Shown here: in pieces, positions 42,901-57,900 of the stretch
Position numbering within the stretch: the stretch's first letter is position 1
Layout: the number at the start of each line of letters is the position of its first letter
Source of the DNA: Anolis sagrei
Lineage: Eukaryota > Chordata > Lepidosauria > Squamata > Anolidae
NCBI RefSeq assembly: GCF_037176765.1
Contig: NC_090026.1
Span: 60,207,252 to 60,271,251, forward strand
Direction of reading: 5' to 3'
DNA length: 64,000 nucleotides
Position numbers and translations under genes: made by a program
The notes under the pieces: generated by a model
What the model saw: only the letters and a program-made list of their open reading frames with translations
Told to the model about the DNA's origin: nothing
The model's database searches: none

Positions 42901-45900
42901 TCCCTTTTTAGAATTATCTGGCAGTCATTGTGTATCATTTTCCAGTATTTTTGAGCTTTTGGACAAGTCCACCACATGTGGAATATCTTGCTTCTTATTT
43001 ACTTTTATTGAAGGCAGCCACAGAGATAGACGGGAGGGATTCAGGCCATGGTTTTGCGAAAATTTCAAATACTCCTTATCAACCTTCCCCTCCTCCACCT
43101 GCATATATGCACATATCTGTGTGCATTAGCAACATGGATGGGAAGAATATTCACCAGGAAAATGGTTTGTAAAATAAAAGGATTAGTTCCCCTCAGCTCT
43201 CTAACACACTCTCAAAACTCTCCCCAAGCAGAACGCATCTCCTGCTTCTTCTTCAGCTCTAGGCTGTACTCCCAGAAAGGTCAGGTGACCTAGGCGAAGC
43301 CCCACAACCCCACAAGCACACAGCCTCAAAGTCAAGGCTTCAAGCAGAAGAACCAGGACACAGTTCCTTTTCATCCATCTATAGCACACCAGATATTGGT
43401 TAACAAAACTAGAAAGGTGGATACCAAAGGTGAATAGATCTTTAACAATCCTGTCTTCAAAATAAGATGCTTTGATTGTGTGTAGTATGACAAACAGAGA
43501 ATACTGGAAGAGTTTGGTGGACATTGACCTTGAGATTTGGAGTTGTAGTTCACCTACATCCAGAGAGAACTGTGGACTCAAACAATGATGGATCTGGACC
43601 AAACTCTACCCAAATACTCAATATGCCCAAATATGAACACTGGTGGAGTTTGGGGAAAATAGAATCTTGACATTTGGGAGTTGTAGTTGCTGGGATTTGT
43701 AGTTCACCTACAATCACAGAGCGTTCTGAACCCCACCAATGATAGAATTGGGCCAAACCTCCCACACAGAACCCCATGACTACCAGAGTGGGCCATAACC
43801 CCACTGGCAGGGGACGGCTAGTACTTCTATGAAAATATGTGGTTCTCTGTGCCCTCTAATTTTCACACAATTGTTTGGGTGCTGTACTGGGTGAAAACAA
43901 AAGCCAGAGAACCAGTGTATTATACATGAACTACTAAGTAAAGAGATTTAAAGATGGGCTCACAGCCAACCTTAAAAACTCTGGCATAGACACTGAGAAC
44001 TGGGAAGCTCCATTGCCCTTGACTGCTCCAGCTGGAGGTCAGCTGTGACCAGCAGTGCTGCAGAATTTGATGAGGCACCAGGCATGTAGCTTGGGGGGGG
44101 GGCTTAGGGGGCCTTACTGGTGCATTATTTAAACTATGTTTATTCATATCATGATCTGATCACTATACTCAATATATCCCATATGCATGGGGGTATTGGG
44201 GTAACGATACAAAAGGTTTGCTAGGGTAGACCCTCTTTCACTCAGACTCAGCCCCCCTCGAACCAAACTCAGCCCCCCCCCCCAAACAAAATCCTCGCTA
44301 CGGGCCTGAGAGGCACGAATGGAGGGCGAAAGGGAGAAGCGTGCCAAGAGGAAGGGCGCGTCAAGCCAACCCCGACCGAGACTGCCTCCCACCTGGAAAC
44401 CAATGCCCTCACTGCGGAAGAAGATGCAGAGCAAGAATAGGCTCCACAGCCACATACGGACCCACAAGAATACTGGAAGACAATCCTCCTCGGAAAACAA
44501 GGGATCGCCTAAGTAAGTAAAGTAATACTTTCACTATTTAAATACTGAATTATACCTACCCAATGAACTCAACATCGATATATCAAGAGACACATCTGAA
44601 TATGGTTTCATAGATAGAAAATCCAAAACAGAACTCGTATTGTCTCCGATAGCTTCTCCAACCTGAAGAGAAAGAGGATAATGTTGGCTGCATAATGTAA
44701 TAAGGGAGCCATTCGTTTATCCCTAAACAAGAGTATTATCTCAAACAGGACAATCTTTGGGAATGGCTAAGACCCAGCTTTATATTCAAAACAGCTATGT
44801 TAAAATAATTGACACCGAAACACAGCAGCTTTCATAGAATCATAGAATCAAAGAGTTGGAAGAGACCTCATGGGCCATCCAGTCCAACTCCCTGCCAAGA
44901 AGCAGGAATATTGCATTCAAATCACCCCTGACAAATGGCCATCCAGCCTCTGCTTAAAAGCTTACAAAGAAGGAGCCTCCACCACACTCCGGGGCAGAGA
45001 GTTCCACTGCTGAACGGCTCTCACAGTCAGGAAGTTCTTCCTAATGTTCAGATGGAATCTCTTCTCTTGTAGTTTGAAGCCATTGTTCCGCGTCCTAGTC
45101 TCCAAGGAAGCAGAAAACAAGCTTGCTCCCTCCTCCCTGTGGCTTCCTCTCACATATTTATACATGGCTATCATATCTCCTCTCAGCCTTCTCTTCTTCA
45201 GGCTAAACATGCCCAGTTCCCTTTCATTGGCTAACAAAGAACATTATGAATGAGCAGAGATTTAAACAGACCTCCCTAGTTCCAGCATGGAATATCTCTA
45301 CGATATTTACAAAAAAGACATTTTTCCAAGATGAAAACTGATGTCTCTTTGTTATGAATATATCCTGATAATAAAGAACACAATGATTTCAATATCCAGA
45401 CATGTATTTACTTGAGCACATTGATTAGTAATTTTATTTATATCATGACTCATCTTCTTAATGGCAGATTTATTTAAAGCACCTCTATTTCACCCCTTAT
45501 ATTTGAAAATATTACCAGCAGTATTTTGGTGATTATTTTTTAAACCAAAGACATGGTAGTCTCTGTCTACAAGCTTTGCTGTCTTAAAAAAGATCGAACG
45601 AGCGGAAACATTATTTTCTAAATTTTCAGTTCTTGTAACGATCACCCACCAAAAATTGAAAAGTACAAATGGTATAACGCATCTTACCATACTTTGCTTG
45701 GAGGCATCTGGACAAGTATTGCGCAATTTGTGTTCTTCTTTAATGAGAACCGGTGGAACCTAAACCATTAACACATATTTGAACAGTTACCAATTTAGAA
45801 CGGATATTCACTTTTCCAGTAGCACTTTCATTCCTCATCTCCAAAATCACAATAACAGAATGTCACATTCTGTCATAGGGTATAATATGGATTCTTTTTC

Positions 45901-48900
45901 CTTTGGTGTGTTGTGTGCTTTCAAGTCATTTCTGAGTTATGGTGACTACATGGCAACTCTATCACAGAGTTTTATTGGCAAGATCCTCATAGGAGCCGCG
46001 GTGGTGCAATGGGTTAAACCAGGGGTCCCCAAACTAAGGCCCAGGGGCCGGATATGGCCCTCCAAGGTCATTTACCCGGCCCTTACTCAGGGTCAACCTA
46101 AGTCTGAAACGACTTGAAAGCACACAACAACAATCCTATCTCATCAGTCAAAAGCAGACCCACACTTCCCATTGAAATACTAATAAGTTTATATTTGTTA
46201 AAATTGTTCTTCATTTTAATTATTGCATTGTTTTAAAGTATTTTTTGCACTACAAATAAGATATGTGCAGTGTGCATAGGAATTCATTCTTTTTTTTTTC
46301 CAAATTATAATCTGGCCCTCCAATAGTTTGAGGGACTGTGACCTGGCCCTCTGTGTAAAAAGTTTGAGGACCCCTGGGTTAAACCCTTGAGCCGGCTGGA
46401 CGTTCGAATCTGCATGACGGGGTGAGCTCCCATCTGTCAGCTCCAGCTTCCCATACTGGAACATGAGAGAAACCTCCCACAGGATGGTAAAACATCCGGG
46501 TGTCCCCGAGGCAACGTCCTTGCAGACTGCCAATTCTCTCACACCAGAAGTGACTTGCAGTTTCTCAAGTTGCTTCTGACATGATAAAAAAAATTGGCAA
46601 GATTTATTCAGTGGGGGGTTGCCATTTTTTCCCTTACTCTTAGACTTGCCTTTCACAGGGGTGGGGGGTGGAAACATATCTCTGCCATCAGACATTTGGG
46701 GAATTATTAGGGGCAGGCTACTGGTGATTGTGTGAGTGGGATTGGAGGGCACTGTGCAGTTTTTAACTGTGATTGTGTTTTAATTGTTATGCTTTTTGAC
46801 ACAAAGATGTGATTTTTTGTTATTTTTATACAATGTTTGCTTTGTTTTTAATTTGTATTGTGTCATGTTTGATGTTAGCTGCCTTGAGTTCCTATGTCAG
46901 GAGAAATATAGGAGAAAAATAAAGTAAATCAAGTAAGGAATCAAAAAAATAAGATTGCCATGCGGTTTTCATAGTTGAATAAGGATTCATACCCTGTTCA
47001 AGAACTACAGTATAATACAACACTCTAAATACGGCATCATGAGTAAGTAACAATTAATCAAGAAACAGAACTATCTTTGATGTAAAGACACAGAATATTT
47101 AGAATGCTGTTAGAAACAATGTCGTAATTTATGGTTTACAAAAAGTTCACTTTTTAAAATTTTAAATTTTTTTAACTACTACACTTGACCCTGCCACAGA
47201 TTTTAATGCATCATGATGTTTGTTAATGTTTATTGCTTGTTTTACGAGTTCATTTAGTTTGCTTTGTTGATGTATTTGGGCTCGGCCTCTTGTAAACTGC
47301 ACCGAGTCCTCTGGGAGATGGTAGCGGGGTATAAATAAAGGTTTATTATTATTATTATTATTATTATTATTTATGGGTGTTTTATACTACTCAATACAAT
47401 TCAAAAATAAATTTGCAATGAAAACACATTATGAAATAAAACAAAAGTGTTTTTTAATGTAATACAACTTACTTTCATTTCATCTGGAGGTTTCACTGGA
47501 ATGTTTCTCCTCTAAAAATGAGAAAAATATAATGATTTTCTTGATTTTTTCCTATTTTTCACAGTAAGCACACACACACATATATACTCAGTCTCTACTT
47601 TATTGATCAATTGATTCAGTCAGTTCCACTCATTTCAGTGAGAGAGAGAGAGAGAAAAAAAGAGAAATGATTTTTATGAGAAGGAGAATCTGGGCCCTTC
47701 TATGCTGCCATATAATCCAGGTTATCAAAGCAGATAATCCACATTCTTTTTGTAAAAATAAGCAAGCACATCCATCCCATTAGTATGCAAATTTGCTTTC
47801 CATCTTTTATTAATGGTTCAATTATATGTATACAAAACAATTGTCTTAAGAGAAATTTCTGATTTATTATCAGTGTATGTTTGATTTGTATAAATATTTT
47901 ATATACTGTAGCTATATACCACAGTATAGCTATATACCACAGTATATAGCTAGGACTCTAAGATCGTCTGGGGAGGCCCTGTTCTCGGTCCTGCCTTCTT
48001 CATAGATTTGGTTGGCAGGGACAAAGGACAGTGTTGCAACTCAGGGTAGCTTTCACCTTGCTCCAGACACCACCACACCAAAGCTGTGGGTTTTGTAGTT
48101 TATTGAGAAAAAGGCAAAATCAAAACAAAGTATAAGAACTGCAAAAGTTCCATAGGCAGGACAAAGACTTAAATGCAAAGACAAAGATCCCAAGATCCAA
48201 AGGCAAAAACATGAAGCATAGTCCTTTTGCAATTGTTTTCAACTGGAAAACAGTTGAAAACAAGGCCCAAATCCCAGACTCAGGAAGCCAGAAGTGTGCT
48301 GCTAAAAGCCAAAGTTAATCCACAGAAGTTTGCATGGGAAGAGCTACGTTGGACTGACAACCCCTGCTTTTCAGCCCCAAGGCTAAATACCCTTTGCAGA
48401 CATGAACGCATTGCGTTGACCTTTGGCACCCTTAGCTTCTCGCTTGCTAGCCAAACGAGTTCTTCTCCAGAGCCTTAATTGCAGATGATCTTGCCTGCTC
48501 ATTAATTTATTATCTTCAAGGCTATGTAACCCCTTATCTTGGTCCAGCTGGACCGCATCACTGTGGGGAGGAAAAGACATCTCCACCTGGCCATGTGGGA
48601 ATTCACTCTCATTATCAGTCTCACTAACATTCCTTTCCCCTGGGAACTGACTTGTTGTTTCTCCTTCAGCAGCCCCACCATCAGCCCTGTCTGAAGCATG
48701 TACAGAAATCTGTAACCCATCCTCCTCCTCATCATCCTGTAGGAATTCTGGCTCAGAAGGCCCAAAGAGCTCAGCTTCAGACTCAGAGTCAAGCTTAGTC
48801 ACAACAGACAGGGCCTTCTCAGCGGTGGCCCATCGGCTGTGGAACGCTCTCCCTAGAGATATCAGATCGGCCCTCACCCTCCTAACATTTTGCAAAAAAA

Positions 48901-51900
48901 TTAAAATCTGGCTTTTTGAGCAAGCATTCCCAAATGCAGTGTAGCAGACAAACTCTGATCTACGGAATGACTGGACAATGCGATTGTATAATGGTTTTAT
49001 AATGAGCTGCTGAGGATGTGTGTTTTTATAGGTTTTTATTGTTTCATCTGATGTTATTTATGCTAAATGTTTTAATTGTTTTTATGTTGTTGGGAGCATC
49101 GAATTGTGCCACTTGTAAACTGCGCTGAGTCGCCCTTGGGTTGAGAAAGGTGGTATATAAATATGGTAAATAAGTAAATAGGTAAGATCATGCAAAAACT
49201 TCTAGGGCAAAAAAAGTTTGTGAGTGGAAAAAGTTCAAGAAGCCCTATTGTAGGCTACTTCAAAGAACCATCTCGAAGGGTTGCCATAAGCTAGCAGACA
49301 CATACATACATACATACACACACCATGTTCACTTGGCGTCTACATAATGGAGACTTACTTGTTTTAGCTGATAAATTATTTTGGAATGATCTCCCCCAGT
49401 GATCTGATCTAACAAGTCATCCACTATTTTTTTACTGTAACTTCCAGAATCTTTCACAAATTCCTGCAGGCTAGAAGAAATTAATATATAATATCACATA
49501 TTTACCCAACTCCGTGCATTTCTGTATTTTAGAATGAATACAAGATTTACAAATCTCCTTTTTAAAGTTCTCATGCAAGATCGCATATTTTCTTTACCCC
49601 CCCCCCCCACCATTCTGCGGATTAAAATTTCATCCTAAAAACCTCTGAACGCCAGTTACGCTAGCTTCCAAATGAATTGCTTTCTAATGTATGCCTTACT
49701 ATTAAGCGATCGTGACGTTATTGTAGTCTGAAACACAATGCTGATTTACAACATGCTTACCTTAAAGCACACTGGATCCCAGTTTCATCTCCATATCCTG
49801 AATACAGGAGATCCATTTCATCAGCTTTCAAATCATGAAAGATGGAATGGTTTTGCATAGACAGTGCAGTATTAGCACTTGAAAGAAATGTAACTGGAAA
49901 GATAAGAAAAAGATATTTGGCACCCTCTTTCACAAAAAAAACAACAAAAAACAAAAAAAAAAACACACACAAGCAAATCTGTTTTGTAGGAATCTGGCAC
50001 CAGAGTTTGCTGGTCTGGATAACATAGGATCTTCTTTGATTGACTGCATATGCAGCAGGTAAAGAGGAAACAGCTACAATCAAGTCTCAGTTATAGGCAG
50101 TGGTTCTCAACCTGGGGTCCCCAGATGTTTTTGGCCTACAACTCCCAGAAATTCCAGCCAGTTTACCAACTGTTAGGATCTCTGGGAGTTGAAGGCCAAA
50201 AACATCTGGGGACACCAGGTTGAGAACCACTGGTTAGTGTGATACAATACAGTATTATTTATTTATTTTATTTATTTTAAACATTTATATTCTGCCCTTC
50301 TCACTCCGAAGGGGACTCAGGGTGGAGCACAGCATATATACAGCAAACATTCAAATATTATATTAAATTATCTATATAAATAAAATGATAATTAACATAG
50401 GATTAACATAACTTAAAAACCACTAGGTGAATTGACCTCAAATTTGGACACAATACGCCTATCAGGCCAATGAGTGACCATCACTCAAAAATTGATGTTG
50501 TCATTTGGGAGTTGTAGTTGCTGGGATTTATAGTTCACCTACAGTCAAAGAGCATTCTGAAACCCACCAATGATGGAAATGAACCAAACGTGGCACACAG
50601 AACTCCCATGACCAACAGAAAAGACTAGAAGGGTTTGGTGGGCATTGACCATGAGTTTTGGAGTTGTAGTTCACCTACATCCAGAGAGCACTGTGGACTC
50701 AAACAATGATGGATCTGGACCAAACTTGGCACGAATATTCCATATGCCCAGATATGAACACAGATGGGGTTTGGGGGAAATAGACCTTGACATTTGGGAG
50801 TTGTATTTACTGGGATGTATAATTCACCTACAATCAAAGAGCATTCTGAACCCCACCAACGACAGAATTGGGGCAGACTTCCCACACAGAACCCTCATGA
50901 TCAACAGAAAATATTTAAGGGCATCCAGTCCAACCCCCTTAACCAGGGCAAGAAAACGTAATCAACGCCCTCCTGACAAAAAGCTATCCAGCTATAGATA
51001 TAGAGAGAAAAATATGATTCACACATACACACACATCTGAACATTAAGAAGAACTTCCTGACTGTGAGAGCTGTTCAGCAGTGGAACTCTCTGCCCTGGA
51101 GTGTGGTGGAGGCTCCTTCTTTGGAGGCTGGATGGCCATCTGTCAGGGGTGCTTTGAATGCAATATTCCTGCTTCTTGGCAGGGCGTTGGACTGGATGAC
51201 CCATGAGGTGTCTTCCAACTCTATGATTCTATACACATAATATCATAGATTTGAAAGGGACCCCTAAAGAAGGACAATTATATGTTGCATGTTTCAGAGT
51301 GGGCAAACCAGACAATCTCTACATCAACACTGACAAAGAAACAGCAAGAAATATTTTTACCCACAAGCATAAAGAAATTACATATATTAGAAACCAAAAC
51401 TTTCTCATTACTTTATTTTCCAGATCACCAGACTGGGCCACAGCAACACGTGGCAGGGGACGTCTAGTATGCAATATAATCAATTGAAACAGTCAATTAG
51501 TTCACCTAAAAACATGGTTTTCTATGGATCCAGACATTCAGCTTTAGATCAAGCTCTAAAACCATCCAAAGTGACATTCTTTTCTTTCTTTACAAGTGAA
51601 TAAAAGTTCAAACACATTGCCCAAAGTTTTAACATGAAGTATTTACTCTTCACAATATCAAAGTTAATTTCCTCTGAGGTGTTTAATACATGAGTAGTAC
51701 CTTTATGTCTTCTGTCATCTTTAAAGCCCAGTGCTGTGAAACCAGGTAATAGTTTGCTTGACAAGGAACTCAGATCCACTGGGTGGGTTTCCTCCTCTGT
51801 TTTTAATTTAAAATATAAAAGTATAATCATCAGTATCAACGCTTTGGTATGGAATCTGAATCACAATCATAATCTCTACACCAGTGGTTCTCAACCTCCC

Positions 51901-54882
51901 TAATGCTGTGACCCCTTAATGCAGTTCCTCATGTTGTGGTGACCCCCAACCATAACATTATTTTCACTGCTATTCATAACTGTAATTTTGCTACTGTTAT
52001 GAATCATAATGTAAATATCTGATATGCAGGATGTAATTTCATTCACTGGACCATATCTGGCACAAATACCTGATATGCCCAAATTTGAATACTGGCGAGT
52101 TTGGGGGGGGGGGGGGGGGCTTGATTGATTTTGTCATTTGGGAGTTGTAGTTGCTGGGATTTATAGTTAACCTACAATCAAAGAGCATTCTGAACCCCAC
52201 CAACGATGGAATTGAACCAAACTTGGCACACAGAACTCCCATGATCAACAGAAAATACTGGAAGGGTTTGGTGGGCATTGACCTTGAGTTTTGGAGTTAT
52301 AGTTTACCTACATTCAGAGAGCACTGTGGACTTAAACAATGATGTATCTAGGCCAAACTTGGCACGGATACTCAGTATGGCCAAATATGAACACTAGTGA
52401 AGTTTGTGGAAAATAGATCTTGATGTTTGGGAATTGTATTTGCTGGGATTTATAATTCACCTACAATCAAAGATCATTCTGAACCCACCAACAATAGAAT
52501 TGGGCCAAACTTCCCACAGAGAACACTCATGATCAACAGAAAATACAGTGGGTTGTTGTAGGTTTTTCCGGGCTATATGGCCATGTTCTAGAGGCATTTT
52601 GTCTTGACGTTTCGCCTGCATCTATGGCAAGCATCCTCAGAGCTACCTTGCTTGCCATAGATGCAAGCGAAACGTCAGGAGAAAACCTACAACAACCCAG
52701 TGATTCCGGCCATGAAAGCCTTTGACAATACAGAAAATACAGTGTTTTCTGATGGTCTTTGGTGACCACTCTGACGTCCCCTCGTGACCCCTACAGGGGT
52801 CCCGACCCCTAGGTTGAGAAACGCTGCTCTACACTTATTCCTATTTCATACGTAACATATATAAGAAGATTGATAGAATCCAAGCTCCCGTGTGATGCTG
52901 TTGAATTTTGCATTTACAATCAGGTTAAACCGCCCAGCCCTAAAAACTATATGTAAAGCTCCTTAATGTCTATCAGAACATTTACCTTCTGCTTCTGGAT
53001 CTGATGGATTAAGTACACTGAAGATTAAAGATCCATCACCATTCTTTTTCAGATATCCTATCTGTAAATAGACACAATTATACATATTATTATTAAGTTT
53101 CCTAATAAACAGTGAACATCCACTAAACTAAAAAGTCTAAAGAATTTTGCCTGCACTGTAAGGATTATGCATAATCAGGGCTAGATATATACTTGCCCCC
53201 TGTATTTATGTATTGTGATGGGTAGGGGTATAATGCATGTCCCAAAGGAAATAAGCATTGGGGTTTTGTGTGGTTTCCGGGTTCTAGCAGCATTTTCTCC
53301 TGAGGTTTTGCCTGCATCTGTAGCTGACATCTTCAGCCATATAGCCCAGAAACCACACAACACACTGGTGATTCTGGCTGTGAAACCATTCGGCAAAGAA
53401 ATAAGCATTTCTTTGTGGAATTAGGAATATTTGCAGACAATTCACTTGGAATTAACATTATTCATTCTTAGCTAAACAGTGCACACACAGTAGCAAAATT
53501 TACAGCAACACAATGTCACTCTGGGAATTCTGATATTAACATTAATCATCAGATATCTATTCTCTTAAGTTTATCCTGAAATGTCTCTAGTCCTATCATA
53601 TGGAGAAATCATGTCAGGACAGTAATATAAACATGGAAGCTATCTAATTTATGATGCTTGCAGGGGGATGTTCATCACAGCAGAGACTAGGACCATGTCC
53701 TAGATCGGTCAATCCCAACCTTTGATCCTCTGGGTGTCTTGGACTTCAACTCCTAAAATTCCTGACAGTTGGCCAAGATGGTCAGAGCCTCTGGGGGTTG
53801 AAGTCCCAACAACTGGAGGACCAAAACTACTGTCCTTGATGAAAACGTCTGCTATGAACTTCTGCAAACTATGACCTCAACTCATTTTCAAAGATTCAAA
53901 GATTTGCTGCAAATATTCTGGAGACTTAGCTTCTATGAAGTTGCTACACGATTCCCATTCAATTCATGAATGAATGAGAAATGTTTACATTATATACTCA
54001 TGTATAAAACTAGACAATACAAAACAAAATAAGTCCCCCAAAGCCTGGGCTGACTTATTTACTGGTCAAATTATGTACCATACCGTAACTCTTATGTGAA
54101 AAAAAATCCCTTGAGTGGCAAAAGGAAAGAGCTTAATCTATCCTGGAAAAACCTAAAACACACACCCAAAAGCCAGCAATAACACAGCAGCTGAGAGAGT
54201 AGACATGATGGCACTTCTTTTAGGTTATTCCAGGATAGACTAAGTTCTCACATTCTGTCACTCTACTCAGTGAAGGGAATGGTTCCTTTTTTGATAAAAG
54301 TCAATACTGTACCTTACATTAAATCAACAAAGGAGCCACCCTTTTCTCTGTGCACAATGGCCAAAGGGCTTTCTGAATGCCTGGGTGGGGAAAAGGTAGT
54401 GGTGGCTTTCCCCACTTGGGGGGGGGGGGGGGATGAGTTGCACTTTCCCCTCTTGCAGAATGATCCTCAATTTATCTGCAGGGCATAGCAAAATCCATAA
54501 TATCAGCCCCCAAACCTGCACTCAGCTTGTACATAGGGTCATAGATAATAGTAATCTTATTCAAGATGTCCATGAGAATATGAAATGTCAACACAGATAA
54601 TCTGAATTAAATGGCAATACCTTGCTGTTTGGAAGACACTGATTGATCCGATCGCGTGCTTCATCTGCTGCGTGCTCCACCAAAGCTAATACATGTTCTT
54701 CGGCTGTGCTGTCTGTCAGACTGCATGCATTTCCTTCTGGTTCAAATATACAACTACAACAGAATATAAATTGTCACAAAATTATGAAACTAAATGTATT
54801 TTTTCCAAAGGCAATAGGTACTGCTCTTTAGGATGAGATAGGATTTCTTTTATTGCTATTACTGAAATCAATCTAGTCTGCA

Positions 54883-54919
<37 letters not shown>

Positions 54920-57900
54920 TAACTTTATTTGTACCCCGCTAACATCTCCCAAAGGACTCGGTGCGGCTTACAAAGGCCAAGGCCCTCAATAAAACAACAG
55001 CATAACAAATACAAACAATAAAACTCAAAAAGCAAACCAATAAACATTAAAGCAATAACAGTAAAACAATAAAACAATACATCATAACACATTAAAACTA
55101 GGGCCAGACCAAATGTAATGGATAAAGTTAAAAGTGCTGGGCATGACAGGTGAAATATAAGGATTTTAGGGTAGGTGCGATGTACAGACAAGAATGGATA
55201 CAGCACACATTTTATATTACATTAGCTGTACCCGGCCACGCGTTGATGTAGCCCATTGGGGAGAAATGGGAAAGAAAAGAGAAAGAGCTGGTTTCTAAGC
55301 TATCAATACACAACTGAAGTGGCAAAGTGTCAACCTAATATAGGCCCCTTTTCAGTCTCCTTGAGGCCAAAGGGTTATATGGACTCAGGGCCCTGGGTTA
55401 CCTGAGTCCACACTGCCATATAAACCAGTTCAAATATATTATATAGGTATTATTATTATTATTATTATAGACATACAGATATTATTATAGGCATATAGAT
55501 CTTATTACTATAGACACAAATATTATTATTAAAGGTATATAGGTTTTATTATTATAGATGTTATTTTTAATTTCATATCAAAATTTTATTATTATTATTA
55601 TTTACAGTATTTATATACCACCTTTCTCACCCCTGGGGGGACTCAAAGTATTGCATGAATTAGTATAAAACTGATAAAAAATAGAAGGAGCTAAACATCT
55701 TTTGAGCAAAAATAGGCAACAGATGTATGGATATTATTACAGACCTATAGATATTATTATAGGCATATAGATATTATTATTATAGATAATATATAGCTAT
55801 TATTATTATAGATGTATACATATTATTATACGTGTATATAGATATTATTATTATAAACATAGACATTATAGGCATATAGGTATCTTTTTTTAGCAAAGGA
55901 CATAGATTGCTTTAGTACGAGGGGTATTTTTTAAGTAAGGTCCGTTTTGTTGTAGACACTAATAGTTTGCAAGGTGTGTACTGGCATGCCTCGGGAACAA
56001 CTGTGCTCAGTTTCCGCTCTGTAGCTAACCTGTACGGTTCTGTTCTGTGCTTTAGAAATGTTTAAGACTATCAACTCACCCGCCGCATGTGAGGTCGCTC
56101 AGTGATGCGGTTTTTGTCAGCAAGGAACCTGCCGGCTGCAGAAATTCATCGACAGATTTGTGAAGTGTACGGTGATACTGTTATGAGTGAAAGCAAAGTG
56201 TGTAAGTGTGTACGACAATTCAAAGATGGCCGTGACAACGTCCATGATGAGGACCGCTCTGGTCGCCCTTCTTTGATTACAGACAATTTGGTGGCTTCAG
56301 TTGAAGTGAGGATTTATGAAGAGGGTATTTTAAAATTGGTTCAGAGGTATGATAAGTGTTTGAACAAACTTGGCAACTATGTCGAAAAATAGACTGAAGT
56401 GTGTACTTTCTGAAAATAAATTTACTTTTTTGAAATAAACTTTCGTTGTGTACTTATGTTCCAACAGACCTTACTTAAAAAATACCCCTCATAGATGTCT
56501 TGTGTCCAAATTTGGTGTCAGTTCGTCCAGTGGTTTCTGAGTTCTGTTAATCCCACAAACGAACATTACATTTTTATTTATATAGATTCATGCAGCATAT
56601 GTATGTAGTGATTTTCATTGTCCATCTTCATAATGACTTTACTGGATCAGGCAAAGATCCAATCAGTCCAATGTGTTCCTCGGAGTATAAGAAATTAAGA
56701 AAATGAAAGGCATATCTTTAGTTATGCTGTTCCTTTGATTTATTTATACAATGTATATGCCATCTTACTCCCAAGCATGGAAACAAGGTACTTCATCAAG
56801 CTAAAAACAAAACAGATTAAAAAACTACAATAACATAAAAACACATTTTAAAACCATAACATTAAACTATTAAATGTTTAAAAGTATAAAATCACTTTAA
56901 AGAATTACAAGTTAAAAATGCAAAGTGATTATTTTAATGCATAAAGCCTTTCACTCCAGAATATGTCCACATACTGAATTTCAACAGGTGACTACTCACA
57001 AGTGGAGTGAATCAGTGTAAGCTTCTAAACTGCGGAACACTTTACATAGAGAGGTTTGTCAAGAGGCCAATTTGATTGATTTTAGGCACAAAATACCTTT
57101 TTTTCCTTTCTCAGGCTTTTATAAATCTGTGTAAATTTCACTTTTCAGTTGCACCCAATTCATGGAAGGGGATGTCAGAGTGGTGGCATTCTGACCTCTA
57201 TAACATCAGAAGTTCGGCACCCTAGGTTTCAAATTACAGAATACGGTCCCTTTTGCAAACCAGTGGGATATCACTGATATTAGCTCATTATGATTTCTCT
57301 CTCTCTCTCTCTCTCTTAAAGTAGAAATAACTTTGATGAATGGTGTATAGTGAAGTGCCTAATTAGGAAATAGCCCTTACAGTGCAATTTTATGAATGTT
57401 CAATCAGAAGCAAAGCAGGAATATTAAGGGTACCCATTTTCATCGAGAGCCACATTTGACTTATGGTTGCTTTCAAAGGACTATTGAATTAATGGATACA
57501 GACTATTATTATTTTTTACATAGTGGTTGGTACTCTTTAGTTTTTTCCCAGTTTGGGTCTCCAGGTGTTATCAGATGGCAGCACATATAATTTTTAATTG
57601 CCTGTCATGCAGATGGGATAATGGGAATTGCAAGCCAACAACACTTGAGGCTCTGAGGTTGGGGAAAGGTTAAATGACATCTTAAAGCCAGACATTTATA
57701 GAAGCCTTGTATCTAAATTCAAATCCACAATCCTTACTACACAGAACAAATTTCAGCCTTTTAGATGTTATTGTACGACCCACTCTACATCCTGCTGTAG
57801 TTTGGAGGAGGGTGGACCATGGATGATGGGACTTGCAATACCTTCATTCACTTACTGAAACCACTGCGACCCTCATCCAATGACTGATCAAGACCAAACT

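Larger units (their letters stand above)
40486..42977 (-). mobile_element. L1-type LINE 3' end with nested Helitron and Penelope
   Basis: The minus frame 41620-41399 reads MEKLFTYFTTAARMVFSKVR and DWSLIDEYIQKFYE, an L1 ORF2 C-terminus. Upstream residues (WWTCPK-like) appear at 42977-42830. A 19-base duplication GTGGAATATCTTGCTTCTT (40467-40485, 42978-42996) flanks the whole block. A Helitron (40638-41198) sits in the 3' UTR and a Penelope copy (41622-42820) in the coding part. Without these the L1 is about 720 bases. Confidence 0.85.

Noticed and set aside
46216-46752. 178-codon minus frame
   Set aside because: It runs across a MITE, a SINE and intron sequence with no motif.
48383-48895. 170-codon acidic frame considered as a host gene
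   Set aside because: It lies across an LTR and an L2 fragment and has no host-gene motif.
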